Source: Amycolatopsis bullii
GTDB lineage: Bacteria; Actinomycetota; Actinomycetes; Mycobacteriales; Pseudonocardiaceae
Assembly (NCBI RefSeq): GCF_014654205.1
Contig: NZ_BNAW01000039.1
Span: forward strand, 1 to 64,000
Direction: 5' to 3'
Length of the DNA: 64,000 bases
Part shown: positions 15,213-24,481 of the stretch, one piece after another
How positions within the stretch are numbered: position 1 is the first letter of the stretch
Layout: each line of letters opens with the position of its first letter
Translations under genes and position numbers: made by a program
Notes under the pieces: model-generated
The model's input: the letters and a program-made list of their open reading frames with translations, nothing else
What the model was told of the DNA's origin: nothing
The model's database searches: none

Positions 15213-18200
15213 TTATGCCTGCGGCCGGACGAAGGGGAACAGGACCGTCTGGCGGATCGACGCCCCGGTGAGCATCATCAGCAGCCGGTCGACGCCCAGG
15301 CCGAGGCCGCCGGTCGGCGGCATGCCGTGCTCCAGGGCGAGCAGGAAGTCTTCGTCCAGCTCCATCGCCTCGACGTCGCCGCTGGCCGCGCGCAGCGACT
15401 GCCCTTCGAGCCGCCGCCGCTGCTCGATCGGGTCGGTCAGCTCGGTGTAGGCCGTGCCGACCTCGGAGCCGAACGCGATCAGGTCCCACCGCTCGGCCAG
15501 CCGCGGGTCCGTGCGGTGCTGGCGGGTCAGCGGCGAGACGTCGGTCGGGTAGTCGGTGTAGAAGGTCGGCAGCACGGTCGCGCCCTCGACGAGGTGCTCG
15601 AACGCCTTGAGCACCAGATCGCCGTGGCTCGGGTCCTCCCCCACCGGCACCCCGGCGGCCACGCACAGGCGGCGCAGTTCGGCCACCGGCGTTCCCGAGT
15701 CGACCTGCTCGCCGAAGACCGCCGAGACGGCCTCGTGGACCGGCACGACGGGCCAGTCGCCGGAGATGTCGTACTCGGCGAGCTTGCCGTCGGCATCGGG
15801 CCGCCGCACGACCTGGGCGCCGTACGCCGCTTCGGCCGCGTGCTGGACGAGCTCGCGCGTCAGCGTCCTCATCGTGTCGTAGTCCGCGTACGCCTGGTAC
15901 GCCTCGAGCATCGTGAACTCGGGGTTGTGCGTCGCGTCGACGCCTTCGTTGCGGAAGTTGCGGTTGAGCTCGAAGACGCGCTCGACACCGGCCACGCACA
16001 GCCGCTTGAGGTACAGCTCCGGCGCGATCCGCAGGTACATCCGCATGTCGTAGGCGTTGATGTGGGTGACGAACGGCCGGGCGTTGGCGCCGCCGTGGAC
16101 CGTCTGCAGCATCGGCGTCTCGACTTCGAGGTAGTCGGCGTGGTGCAGCCGGTCGCGCACCGCGCGGACCACAGTGGACCGCAGCCGCAGCATGTTCGTC
16201 GAGTCCGGGTTGACGGCGAGGTCGAGGTAGCGCTGCCGGACCCGCGTCTCCGGGTCGGTGAGGCCCTTCCGCTTGTCGGGCAGCGGGTGCAGGCACTTCG
16301 CGGTGACCGTCCACTCGTCGACGAGCACCGAGAGCTCGCCCCGCTTCGACGTCACGACCTGGCCGCTGACGCCGACGTGGTCGCCGAGGTCGACGCCGGT
16401 CCGCCAGCGAGTGAGGTCCAGCTCGCCCGCCTCCAGCATCAGCTGGATCTCGCCGCTGAAGTCCTTGACGCGGGCGAAGCACAGGCCGCCGAGGATGCGC
16501 AGGTTCAGCACGCGCCCGGCGATCCGGACCCGGTGCCCGGTGCTGGTGTCCGGGGCCAGGCCGCCGTACTTCGCCACGACGTCCCCGATGTGGTCGTCGC
16601 GGCGGAACCCGACCGGGTACGGGTCGATGCCGGCCTCGCGCAGCTTGTCGAGCTTGGCGATGCGGACGCGGACCTGTTCCGGCCGCCGCACGGTCTTCGG
16701 CGCCGGTGCCGCCGCCGACTCCTCGATCTCCTTGACGCGCGCGACGAAGTCGTCGCTGACCGTCTCCAGCCGCAGCGACCGCGACCGTCCGGTCGGGACG
16801 AACCCTTCGAGCGCGCCCGCCACGATCCCGACCCGCGGCAGCCGCCGGGCCGAGGAGTAGCAGAGGAACCGCGGCTCCCAGTCCGGCCCGTACTTGGCGT
16901 TGGACCGGTACAGCGACTCCAGCTGGAAGAACCGCGAGAACACGCTCAGGATCCCGCGCCAGGCCCGCAGCACCGGGCCCGCGCCGATCCGCTCGCCCTC
17001 GGAGAACACCGCGCGGAACATCGCGAAGTTGAGCGAGATCCGCTGCGCGCCGAGGTGCTGGGCGGCCGCGACGACCTCGGCGATCATGTACTCGTTGAGG
17101 CCGTTCTCGGCGTCGCGGTCGCGGCGCATGAGGTCCAGCGAAAGCCCGCGGCGGCCCCACGGGACGAACGACAGCAGACCGCGCAGCTCGCCGTGGCCGT
17201 CGTAGGCCTCGACCATCACGCTGCGGCCGTCGCTGGGGTCCCCGAGCCGCCCCAGCGCCATCGAGAAGCCGCGTTCGGTCTCGGCGCCGCGCCAGGCCTG
17301 CGCCCGCGCCAGCAGCTCCGTCATCTCGGCCTGGGGGATCTCGCCGTGGCGGCGGACGCGCGAGGTGTACCCGGCCCGCTGGATGCGCTTGACGGCCTGG
17401 CGCACCGAGCGCCGTTCGGGCCCGGCCAGGCTGAACTCGCGGACGTCGAGCACGGCTTCGTCGCCGATCTCCAGCGCCCGCAGGCCCGCGCCGGTGTACG
17501 CCTTCGCGCCGCGTTCGCTCGCGCCCAGCACGCCGGGGGTCCAGCCGTACGTGCGCGTCTCGTCGAGCCACGCGCGGACCGCGTCGGGCCACGCCTCCGG
17601 GTCGCCGACCGGGTCGGCGCTGGCGACGCTGGTGCCGCCGAGGACGCGGTAGGTCACCGCCGCGCGGCCGTTCGGCGCGAAGACGACGCTCTTGTCACGC
17701 CGGGTGGCGAAGTAGCCGAGAGAGTCGTCCTCGCCGTGTTCGGCGAGCAGCCGGCGCAGGCGCAGCTCGTCTTCGTCGGTCCGCAGGGCCCGGCTGCGCA
17801 CCCCGCGGAAGAGCAGGTACAGCGCCGCGGTGGCGACCGCGGTCGCGCTGAGGTCGAGGAAGAGGTCCAGCCAGGCGGGCCCCTCGCCGACGCCGATCCG
17901 GCGCAGCTGGAGGTTCTCACCGGTGGCGTGGTTGACGACCCAGGCGAAGCGCTCCCACGTGTCGCCGAGGTGGCCGGGGAAGGTCTCGGCCAGGCCCCAG
18001 CCGACCAGGATGACCACGGCGAACCCGCCGAACAGCATGCTCAGGCCGTCGCGCCAGGCGCTCGGCGCGAGCCGGGCCGGGAACGCCGGGCGCAGCGCGA
18101 GCAGGAACACGATCAGCCCGATCGAGACGACGTCGGCGACGGTCAGCACCCACAGCTGCGCGGGGATGTGCCGGACCTGCTTCGGGCCGAGGGTCAGCAG

Positions 18201-18575
18201 TTCGGGTGACCACAGCAGCGTCGCCTGGAGGACCAGGGTGAGCAGCAGCCCGCCGACCTGGAACAGCACCAGCGTGTACAGCGCGGCCTTCTTGCGGCGG
18301 CGCAGGGCGCCCCCGAGCACCACCAGCAGCAGCACCATGACCAGGCTCTCGCTGGTGGGCACGCTCAGGCCGGAGAAGGCCATGTCGATGCCGTTGAGCA
18401 GGCGGCCGTGCGCGCCGCCGGCGAAGAGCAGGATCACCGAGAACACCGCGGCCAGCTGGACCACGGTCGCGACGATGCCGCCCGCCTTCGCCTTCCAAGC
18501 GGGGAGGCGAGGGCGCGAGCTCGCGAGGTTTCCCATGGGTGGTTTCGTCGCCTTTCGCGGCCGGTCGGTGGTCAT
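15213..18575 (-). CDS. lysX: LysX: phosphatidylglycerol lysyltransferase fused to lysyl-tRNA synthetase
   Basis: 1120 residues. The N-terminal part (about 25-240) has six to seven TM helices. An MprF-type cytosolic transferase domain follows (about 280-580), then an OB-fold tRNA-binding domain (about 640-730) and a class II lysyl-tRNA synthetase core with motif 2 (FELNRNFRNEG, near 865) and motif 3 (GLGLGVDRLL, near 1093). The enzyme charges a tRNA with lysine and transfers it to phosphatidylglycerol, lowering surface charge and giving resistance to cationic peptides. I chose the ATG at 18575 because of the AGAGGA ribosome-binding site; the frame stays open another 70 codons into the panB start, which is implausible. 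It is divergent from panB. Confidence 0.95.
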   Translation of the reverse strand: MTTDRPRKATKPPMGNLASSRPRLPAWKAKAGGIVATVVQLAAVFSVILLFAGGAHGRLLNGIDMAFSGLSVPTSESLVMVLLLVVLGGALRRRKKAALYTLVLFQVGGLLLTLVLQATLLWSPELLTLGPKQVRHIPAQLWVLTVADVVSIGLIVFLLALRPAFPARLAPSAWRDGLSMLFGGFAVVILVGWGLAETFPGHLGDTWERFAWVVNHATGENLQLRRIGVGEGPAWLDLFLDLSATAVATAALYLLFRGVRSRALRTDEDELRLRRLLAEHGEDDSLGYFATRRDKSVVFAPNGRAAVTYRVLGGTSVASADPVGDPEAWPDAVRAWLDETRTYGWTPGVLGASERGAKAYTGAGLRALEIGDEAVLDVREFSLAGPERRSVRQAVKRIQRAGYTSRVRRHGEIPQAEMTELLARAQAWRGAETERGFSMALGRLGDPSDGRSVMVEAYDGHGELRGLLSFVPWGRRGLSLDLMRRDRDAENGLNEYMIAEVVAAAQHLGAQRISLNFAMFRAVFSEGERIGAGPVLRAWRGILSVFSRFFQLESLYRSNAKYGPDWEPRFLCYSSARRLPRVGIVAGALEGFVPTGRSRSLRLETVSDDFVARVKEIEESAAAPAPKTVRRPEQVRVRIAKLDKLREAGIDPYPVGFRRDDHIGDVVAKYGGLAPDTSTGHRVRIAGRVLNLRILGGLCFARVKDFSGEIQLMLEAGELDLTRWRTGVDLGDHVGVSGQVVTSKRGELSVLVDEWTVTAKCLHPLPDKRKGLTDPETRVRQRYLDLAVNPDSTNMLRLRSTVVRAVRDRLHHADYLEVETPMLQTVHGGANARPFVTHINAYDMRMYLRIAPELYLKRLCVAGVERVFELNRNFRNEGVDATHNPEFTMLEAYQAYADYDTMRTLTRELVQHAAEAAYGAQVVRRPDADGKLAEYDISGDWPVVPVHEAVSAVFGEQVDSGTPVAELRRLCVAAGVPVGEDPSHGDLVLKAFEHLVEGATVLPTFYTDYPTDVSPLTRQHRTDPRLAERWDLIAFGSEVGTAYTELTDPIEQRRRLEGQSLRAASGDVEAMELDEDFLLALEHGMPPTGGLGLGVDRLLMMLTGASIRQTVLFPFVRPQA

Positions 18576-18774
18576 GCCGTCCTCTTGACGTGAGTGAACC
18601 CGCATCGGTTGTCCGCCGGCATCAACCTGAAGGCTGACGGCCGGTCGTCCTCGGGGGTGTGAAGCTTGTCGCAGGTCGCCTGCGGCGGTCCGGGGGCGTG
18701 TCACGCTTTGGGACGCCTCTGCTCCACGACCCGGGGACCTCACCGAGGCCTCGAGGGAAGGACGGTCGACGACG

Positions 18775-19638
18775 ATGTCTGCCACCGCCGAAGAACCCGC
18801 CCCCTACGGCACCGGATCGGCCCCCAAGCCGTCGCCGGGCCGGAAGGTCCGCGTCCACCACCTGCGCGAGCTGAAGGAACGCGGCGAACCGTGGCCCATG
18901 CTCACCGCCTACGACATGTACACGGCCGCCCTGTTCGACGAGGCCGGGATCCCGGTGCTGCTCGTCGGCGACTCCGCGGCGAACAACGTGTTCGGCTACG
19001 ACACCTCGCTGCCGGTGACGGTCGACGAGCTGCTGCCGCTGGTCCGGGCGGTCACCCGGTCGGTCAAGCGGGCTCTCGTGGTCGCCGACCTGCCGTTCGG
19101 CTCCTACCAGCTCTCGCCGCAGCAAGCGCTGGAAACCTCGGTCCGGTTCATGAAAGAGGGCCGCGCGCACGCCGTCAAGCTCGAAGGCGGGCGGCGGTTC
19201 GCCGCGCACGTCGAGGCGCTGACGTCGGCCGGCGTGCCGGTGATGGGCCACATCGGCTTCACCCCGCAGAGTGAACACAACCTCGGCGGCTACCGGGTGC
19301 AGGGGCGCGGCGAAGCGGCGGACGTGCTGCTCGCCGACGCGCTGGCGCTGCAGGAGGCCGGGGCGTTCGCGGTGGTGATGGAGATGGTGCCCGCCGAGGC
19401 CGCCAAGCGCGTCACGGCGGAGCTGAAGATCCCGACGGTCGGCATCGGCGCGGGCCCGGACTGCGACGCGCAGGTGCTCGTCTGGCAGGACATGGCCGGG
19501 CTGCGGCGCGGCAAGGCACCGCGGTTCGTCAAGCGCTACGCCGACGTCGCGACGGTGCTGCAGGACGCGGCCACGGCGTTCGCCGAGGACGTCCGGCGCG
19601 GAGAGTTCCCGGCGCCGGAGCACGCGTTCCACGACTGA
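18775..19638 (+). CDS. panB: 3-methyl-2-oxobutanoate hydroxymethyltransferase
   Basis: 287 residues, first committed step of pantothenate synthesis. Family motifs are LTAYDMYTAALFDEAG, VGDSAANNVFGYD (Mg-binding Asp-Ser), the KLEGG substrate-binding segment and GHIGFTPQS. The N-terminal 25 residues are a loose extension often seen in actinobacterial PanB. A 199-bp divergent region separates it from lysX; I see no certain promoter there. It converges on the CtaG-like gene with an eight-base gap. Confidence 0.95.
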   Translation: MSATAEEPAPYGTGSAPKPSPGRKVRVHHLRELKERGEPWPMLTAYDMYTAALFDEAGIPVLLVGDSAANNVFGYDTSLPVTVDELLPLVRAVTRSVKRALVVADLPFGSYQLSPQQALETSVRFMKEGRAHAVKLEGGRRFAAHVEALTSAGVPVMGHIGFTPQSEHNLGGYRVQGRGEAADVLLADALALQEAGAFAVVMEMVPAEAAKRVTAELKIPTVGIGAGPDCDAQVLVWQDMAGLRRGKAPRFVKRYADVATVLQDAATAFAEDVRRGEFPAPEHAFHD

Positions 19639-19646
19639 CACCCGGG

Positions 19647-20495
19647 TCACCGGCGCTTGAACCGTTCCGCGAGGGCCGGGTCGTTCTCCCACCACAGGCC
19701 GGTCGGCGGGGCTTCGTCCAGCTGGACGTCGAGCTGCTTCGCCCGCCGTTCGTCGTCGCGGGCCCACCGCACGAACAACGCGACGACGAACGGCAGGCCG
19801 GCGACGTCTCCGCCGATCCACAGCACACCCGCGCCGATGATCTGGTCCGTGCGCAAATCCGGCCCCCAGCCCGGGTGCGCGGCCGCGTAGTGCGCCGGCG
19901 CGAGCAGCGGGCCGAGCCACAGCACCAGGCCGAGCGCACCGTCGAAGATCACCTCGGCGAAGGCGATCCACACCGACACGAGGTGCGGGTCCTCGCGCGG
20001 CGTCGGATCGAGCCCCAGGCGCGTCCAGAAGTACGTGAAACCGGCCCCGAGCAGCACCAGCCGGACCAGGCCGTCGGCGAGCGGCGAGCGCAGCGTGAGG
20101 TCGTAGAGCGGCGTCAGGTAGAGCACCAGCACCGGTGCGACCAGGACGACCGTGACGACGGGCGGGAACGTCAGCGCACGGGCGAGCGGGCCGCGGCCGT
20201 GCCGCCGCAGCCACCGGGCCGGGACGGTGTCCAGAAGCAGCCGGATAGGAGCGCCCAGCGCGAGCAGCAGCGGCGTGATCATCAGCAGCGTGACCGTCTG
20301 GACCGCGCGGACCCAGAAGAACGTCGTGTCGTAGACCGCCAGCGGTGAGCAGGTGACGACCAGGATCGTCGCCAGCCCGGCGAGGAACGCCGTCGTGCGG
20401 CCCGGCGGCCAGTCGCGGCGGCGGGCCGCGCGGACGTAGAGCGTGCCCGCGACGAGCACACAGAAGACGGCCGGGGCGTCCAACGTCAGCGGCAT
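19647..20495 (-). CDS. CtaG-type (caa3) cytochrome oxidase assembly membrane protein
   Basis: 282 residues with about seven to eight TM helices, and the caa3_CtaG family pattern in GRTTAFLAGLATILVVTCSP, YDTTFFWVRAVQ and the middle of the protein. Family members help insert copper or assemble cytochrome oxidase. Actinobacterial copies are often only inferred to do so. It begins immediately after the uppP stop (TGAGATG), so the two are very likely co-transcribed. Confidence 0.8.
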   Translation of the reverse strand: MPLTLDAPAVFCVLVAGTLYVRAARRRDWPPGRTTAFLAGLATILVVTCSPLAVYDTTFFWVRAVQTVTLLMITPLLLALGAPIRLLLDTVPARWLRRHGRGPLARALTFPPVVTVVLVAPVLVLYLTPLYDLTLRSPLADGLVRLVLLGAGFTYFWTRLGLDPTPREDPHLVSVWIAFAEVIFDGALGLVLWLGPLLAPAHYAAAHPGWGPDLRTDQIIGAGVLWIGGDVAGLPFVVALFVRWARDDERRAKQLDVQLDEAPPTGLWWENDPALAERFKRR

Positions 20496-20496
20496 C

Positions 20497-21423
20497 TCAC
20501 ACCGCGAAGAAGATCAGGCTGCCGATCCCGGCGACCACGCAGTAAATGGCGAACGGGGTCAGAGTGCGCGTTTCGAAGTATCCGGTGAGGAACCGGACAG
20601 AAATGTACGAAGCGACCCCGGCGATGACGCTGCCGACGAGGGCGGGACCGAGCGAGGCGTGGTTTTCGGAGGCGAACAGCGTCGGCATCTTGAGCACGCC
20701 CGCGGCGAGGATCACCGGCGTGGCGAGCAGGAACGCGAACCGCGCCGCGTCCTCGTGCCCGAGCCCGCGGCGCAGGCCGGCGACCATCGTGATGCCCGAG
20801 CGGCTGATGCCCGGCAGCAGCGCGAGGATCTGCGCGGCGCCGATCAGCACCGCCTCCCCGACCCGCAGCTTGGCGAGCCGGACGTCGGTCGCCTCCTCGA
20901 CCGAGACCGCCCGCATGACCAGCGTGTCTTCGGCCGAGAAGTCCACAGTGTCCGCTTCCTCCGCGGGCTTGCGCCGGGAGAACTTCTCGGCGGCGTAGAG
21001 CACACCGCCGTTGAGCGCGAGGAAGATCGCCGACGGCACCGGCTTGCCGAGGAAGTCGCGCAGCAGGCCTTCCAAGAGCAGCCCGGCCAGGCCGACCGGG
21101 ATGGTGGCGAGCACCAGCAGCCACGCGAGCCGCTGGTCGGGGGTGCGGACCTCGCGGTGGCGGATCGACGTCCACAGGCCGCCGATGATCCGCACCCAGT
21201 CCTTGCGGAAGAACAGGACGAGCGCGAGCGCGGTGGCGACGTGCATCGCCACCAGCACCGCGAGGTACGGCGAGTCCTTCCCGATGCTCAGGTCCCGCTG
21301 CCAGGACCCGCCGAGCCAGGCCGGCAGCAGGATGCTGTGGCCGAGACTGGACACCGGAAACAATTCCGACACCCCTTGCAGTGCCCCGACGACAATCGCC
21401 TCGAAATAGGTCACCGCAGACAT
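20497..21423 (-). CDS. uppP: Undecaprenyl-diphosphate phosphatase
   Basis: 308 residues with about eight TM helices. The conserved catalytic regions are QGVSELFPVSSLGHS near the N-terminus (E/Q-rich motif and SSxGH) and PGISRSG with the following Arg. It recycles the lipid carrier for peptidoglycan and wall polymers by removing one phosphate. I chose the ATG at 21423, with an AAAGGGG ribosome-binding site, because the upstream in-frame extension lacks membrane or family sequence. Confidence 0.93.
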   Translation of the reverse strand: MSAVTYFEAIVVGALQGVSELFPVSSLGHSILLPAWLGGSWQRDLSIGKDSPYLAVLVAMHVATALALVLFFRKDWVRIIGGLWTSIRHREVRTPDQRLAWLLVLATIPVGLAGLLLEGLLRDFLGKPVPSAIFLALNGGVLYAAEKFSRRKPAEEADTVDFSAEDTLVMRAVSVEEATDVRLAKLRVGEAVLIGAAQILALLPGISRSGITMVAGLRRGLGHEDAARFAFLLATPVILAAGVLKMPTLFASENHASLGPALVGSVIAGVASYISVRFLTGYFETRTLTPFAIYCVVAGIGSLIFFAV

Positions 21424-21523
21424 TCCGTACCCCTTTTTTGCCGAACCCGACACCGAAAAGTACCGGCTCTTTCGCAAGCGCGAGGCAAGGGGGACGGCGA
21501 CACTCAGCGTCATCACAGCTGCT

Positions 21524-21539
21524 GTTCACATATATGAAC
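21524..21539. promoter_or_regulatory. Inverted repeat, possible operator
   Basis: GTTCACATATATGAAC (GTTCA-N6-TGAAC) sits in a short AT-rich island 14 bp upstream of a candidate -35 box for the pip leader and about 100 bp upstream of uppP on the other strand. No regulator can be named. Confidence 0.4.
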
Positions 21540-21552
21540 TTAAATCATGTTC

Positions 21553-21582
21553 TTGACTGGTGTTCGACTCGTGGCTTAGCGT
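21553..21582 (+). promoter_or_regulatory. Candidate promoter for pip leader
   Basis: TTGACT (21553-21558), an 18-bp spacer and TAGCGT (21577-21582). Transcription from about 21588 would give a leader of about 205 bases before pip containing a short open frame and a terminator-like hairpin. Confidence 0.45.
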
Positions 21583-21634
21583 TTAGCCCGTCGCCGCCAC
21601 GACGAACTTCGCACCCTCGACGAGGAGGATCGGA

Positions 21635-21664
21635 ATGCGTGAGCGGACTGCCCGTCCCGGCTGA
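21635..21664 (+). CDS. Possible leader peptide upstream of pip
   Basis: A nine-codon frame, MRERTARPG and stop, preceded at good spacing by GAGGAGGAT (21622-21630), the strongest ribosome-binding site in the vicinity. Three of nine residues are Arg. It is followed within 14 bases by a GC-rich hairpin. A peptide this short cannot be proven from sequence; the case rests on the ribosome-binding site and position. Confidence 0.35.
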   Translation: MRERTARPG

Positions 21665-21677
21665 CGCCCCTCGAACC

Positions 21678-21720
21678 GGGGACCCGCTCAGCCCGGCGGC
21701 GGGGGCGGGTCCCCACCTTT
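21678..21720 (+). terminator. Terminator-like hairpin in pip leader (possible attenuator)
   Basis: A perfect 10-bp stem, GGGGACCCGC (21678-21687) with GCGGGTCCCC (21705-21714), followed by ACCTTTCTT. It lies between the short leader frame and pip. A second inverted repeat, CTTGGCCGTCG (21721-21731) with CGACGGCCAAG (21761-21771), overlaps its tail and could form an alternative structure near the pip start. Confidence 0.5.
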
Positions 21721-21793
21721 CTTGGCCGTCGTCCCGGCACTCGGCGGCGGGGCGTCGGGGCGACGGCCAAGGCTCTACGGCACAGTGGCCCGC

Positions 21794-22738
21794 ATGGACG
21801 AGCTGTACCCGCCGATCGCCCCGCGCGCCGAAGGGTTCCTGGAGACCGGCGACGGGCACCGGATCCGGTGCCAGGAGGCGGGCAACCCGGCCGGGAAGCC
21901 GGTCGTGGTGCTGCACGGCGGGCCCGGCAGCGGGATCGCCCCGATGGCCCGGCGGCACTTCGATCCCTCGGCCTACCGGATCGTCCTGTTCGACCAGCGC
22001 GGCTCGGGGCAGTCGACACCGGACGCGGGCGACCTCACCGCCAACACCCTGTGGCACCTGGTCGCCGACATGGAACTGCTGCGCGAACGCCTCGGCATCG
22101 AGCGCTGGCAGCTCTTCGGCGGCTCCTGGGGCGCGACGCTCGCGCTGGCGTACGCCGAGACGCACCCTTCGCGCGTCAGCGAGATCATCCTGCGGGGCGT
22201 GTTCACCGTCCGGCAGAGCGAGCTGGACTGGATCTACCGCGGCGGGGCGGCCCACCTGTTCCCTCGCGAGTGGGAAGCGTTCCTGGCACCGTTGCCCGCC
22301 TCCCTGCGCGACGACCCCCTCTCCGGGTACGCGGTGCTGCTCGACGACCCGGCCGAAGACGTCCGGCACCGTGCGGCGGTGGCGTGGAGCACCTGGGAGG
22401 GCGCGACGGTGTCGGTGCTGCCGCAGGAGGCGTTCGTCCGCCAGTACGCCGACCCGGCGTTCGCGCTGACGTTCGCCCGGCTCGCCGTCCACTACTTCAC
22501 CCGGGGCGCCTGGCTCGACGACGGGCAGCTGATCCGCGACGCGGGCAAGCTGGCCGGGATCCCGGGCGTGATCGTCCAGGGCCGCTACGACACGGTGTGC
22601 CCGCCGGTCACGGCGTACGAGGTGCACCGGGCGTGGCCGGGTTCGGAACTGAAGCTGCTCGAGGGCGCCGGTCACGCGGTGACGGACCCGGGCGTGCTGG
22701 CCGCGTTGCGCGCGGCGACGGACTCGTTCCGCGAGTAG
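21794..22738 (+). CDS. pip: Prolyl aminopeptidase
   Basis: 314 residues, S33 peptidase with an alpha/beta-hydrolase fold: HGGPGSG oxyanion motif (41-47), DQRGSGQS, nucleophile GGSWG with Ser111, Asp in GRYDTVCP and His in EGAGHAV. It releases N-terminal proline from peptides in the cytoplasm. I chose the ATG at 21794 as the first start giving the family N-terminus (MDELYPPIAP). No other gene is in the transcript. The 370-bp region before it holds an inverted repeat, a promoter candidate, a leader frame and a terminator-like hairpin. Confidence 0.93.
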   Translation: MDELYPPIAPRAEGFLETGDGHRIRCQEAGNPAGKPVVVLHGGPGSGIAPMARRHFDPSAYRIVLFDQRGSGQSTPDAGDLTANTLWHLVADMELLRERLGIERWQLFGGSWGATLALAYAETHPSRVSEIILRGVFTVRQSELDWIYRGGAAHLFPREWEAFLAPLPASLRDDPLSGYAVLLDDPAEDVRHRAAVAWSTWEGATVSVLPQEAFVRQYADPAFALTFARLAVHYFTRGAWLDDGQLIRDAGKLAGIPGVIVQGRYDTVCPPVTAYEVHRAWPGSELKLLEGAGHAVTDPGVLAALRAATDSFRE

Positions 22739-22825
22739 CACCGCCGCCCTCGGGTCGGCCGCCGAACGCAGCACCAGCAGGAACGGGCCGATCCGCGTGG
22801 ACGGCGGCACGATCCGGTCGGTGCA

Positions 22826-23614
22826 CTAGAGCCGGCCACCCGACGCGGTGTCGCCGGACAGCCGCTGGGCCAGGTACACCGGGACCGTCGACACGACGAT
22901 CAGGACCGCCGCCACCACGTTCACGATCGGCGCCTGGTTGGGCCGGAACAGGTTGTTGTAGATCCAGATCGGCAGCGTCTCCATGCCGGTGCCCAGGGTG
23001 AACGTCGTCACGATGATCTCGTCGAACGACAGCGCGAAGGCCAGCAATCCGCCCGCCAGGAGCGCCGAGCGCAGCATCGGGAACGTCACCAGCCGGAACG
23101 TCGTGAGGCCGGTGGCACCGAGGTCCATCGAGGCCTCTTCGAGGTTGCCGCCCATTCGGCGCAGCCGGGCGACGACGTTGTTGAACACCACCACGATGCA
23201 GAAGGTCGCGTGCGCGATGATCGCCGTCAGCAGGCCGAGGTCGATGCCCAAGATCGTCCTGAACGCGTTGTTCAGCGCGATGCCGGTGACGATCCCGGGC
23301 AGCGCGATCGGCAGGATGATCAGCAGCGACACCGGGTTGCGGCCGAAGAACCGGTAGCGCTGCAGGGCGAACGCCGCCATCGTGCCGAGCACCAGCGCGA
23401 TCGCCGTCGCCGCGAGACCCGCCTCGACGCTGGTCCACAACGCGTGCAGCGCGCCTTCGTTGGACGCCGCCCGGCTCCACCACTCCACGGTGAACCGGGT
23501 CGGCGGGAAGCCGAACGTGGTGTCCGCGTTGAACGAGTTGAGCAGCACCACGACCAGCGGGAAGTAGATCACCGCCAACCCGAGCCCCAGTGCGGTCCAC
23601 AGCAGCTTGCGCAC
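22826..23614 (-). CDS. potC: Spermidine/putrescine-type ABC transporter permease PotC
   Basis: 262 residues, six TM helices, with the inner-membrane-component EAA motif as EEASMDLGATGLTTFRLVTFP in the second half. It is the last gene of the leftward aldehyde dehydrogenase-potADBC operon. The GTG start has AGGAG and lies eight bases after the potB stop. Together with PotB it forms the membrane channel. The 87 bp between its stop and pip holds nothing I can identify. Confidence 0.9.
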   Translation of the reverse strand: MRKLLWTALGLGLAVIYFPLVVVLLNSFNADTTFGFPPTRFTVEWWSRAASNEGALHALWTSVEAGLAATAIALVLGTMAAFALQRYRFFGRNPVSLLIILPIALPGIVTGIALNNAFRTILGIDLGLLTAIIAHATFCIVVVFNNVVARLRRMGGNLEEASMDLGATGLTTFRLVTFPMLRSALLAGGLLAFALSFDEIIVTTFTLGTGMETLPIWIYNNLFRPNQAPIVNVVAAVLIVVSTVPVYLAQRLSGDTASGGRL

Positions 23615-23622
23615 GAGAGCTC

Positions 23623-24462
23623 CTAGAGGTTGTCGAGCGCGCCGGTGCGGCGCACGGCGGCCAGGTAGACGAGCATGATCACGACCGGCACGGTCGCCAC
23701 CGTGGCCGCGAAGGGGAGGTTGTTGGCCGCGCCGATGTTGTCGTAGACGACGTTGCCGAGCATCTGCGACGTGCCGCCGACGATCTTCACCGCGATGTAG
23801 TCGCCCAGTGACAGCGAGAAGGTGAAGATCGAGCCCGCCACGATCGCCGGGAACGTGAGGGGCAGGATCACCGACCGGAACGTCCTCAGCGAGCGGGCCC
23901 CGAGGTCACCCGAAGCGTCGACCAGCGAATTCGGCAGCCGGTCGAGGCCCGCGTAGATCGGCAGGATCATGTACGGCAGCCACAGGTACGACAACGTCAT
24001 GATCGTCGCCGTGACGCCGTACCCGGGCGAAATCGCGCTCAGGGCGCCATTGCCGGACAGCATCGAGCGCCAGGCGTACGCCTTCACCAGGTAGCTCGCC
24101 CACAGCGGGGTCATCACCGCGATCACCAGGATCCGCTGCGCCCGCGGCGAAGCGAGCTTGGCCATGGCGTAGGCCATCGGGAACGCGATGACGGCGTCGA
24201 TCACCGTCACCAGCGCCGCGATCCCGACCGTGCGGAAGGTGATCGTGCGGTACACCGCGTCGGTGAACAGCGTCGTGAAGTTGTCCATCGACCACTCGAT
24301 GACGACCTGGCCGGTGAAGGCGTCGGTGTGCCAGAAGGCCGTGACGAACAGCGCGGCGAGCGCGCCCAGGTAGGCCAGGCCGAGCCAGAGCAGCGGTGCC
24401 GACAGCAGGAAACCCAGGCGCAGCTTCGGTTTCCGGTAGAAGAAGGCGGATACGGCGGTCAT
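23623..24462 (-). CDS. potB: Spermidine/putrescine-type ABC transporter permease PotB
   Basis: 279 residues, six TM helices, EAA motif as DASGDLGARSLRTFRSVILP. The start has GAGGTGCG. It is separated from potD by a strong stem-loop (24482-24527) that may lower expression of the permeases relative to the binding protein. Confidence 0.9.
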   Translation of the reverse strand: MTAVSAFFYRKPKLRLGFLLSAPLLWLGLAYLGALAALFVTAFWHTDAFTGQVVIEWSMDNFTTLFTDAVYRTITFRTVGIAALVTVIDAVIAFPMAYAMAKLASPRAQRILVIAVMTPLWASYLVKAYAWRSMLSGNGALSAISPGYGVTATIMTLSYLWLPYMILPIYAGLDRLPNSLVDASGDLGARSLRTFRSVILPLTFPAIVAGSIFTFSLSLGDYIAVKIVGGTSQMLGNVVYDNIGAANNLPFAATVATVPVVIMLVYLAAVRRTGALDNL

Positions 24463-24481
24463 CGCACCTCGCAGGGGAAGG

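Noticed and set aside
14508..18209. Very long open frame antisense to lysX, and similar long antisense frames opposite secA2, glnA2 and the RNase HI gene
   Set aside because: In very GC-rich DNA the wobble position creates open frames on the other strand. They are Arg/Gly/Ala-rich, match no family, and the opposite strand carries complete known enzymes.
21671..21720. c-di-AMP (ydaO-type) riboswitch before pip
   Set aside because: GAACCGGGGACCC resembles one conserved segment, but the other required segments and the pseudoknot arrangement are absent. A simple hairpin explains the sequence better.
22739..22825. Gene remnant between pip and potC
   Set aside because: A short minus-strand frame is open here, but it has no start signal and no recognisable family sequence.
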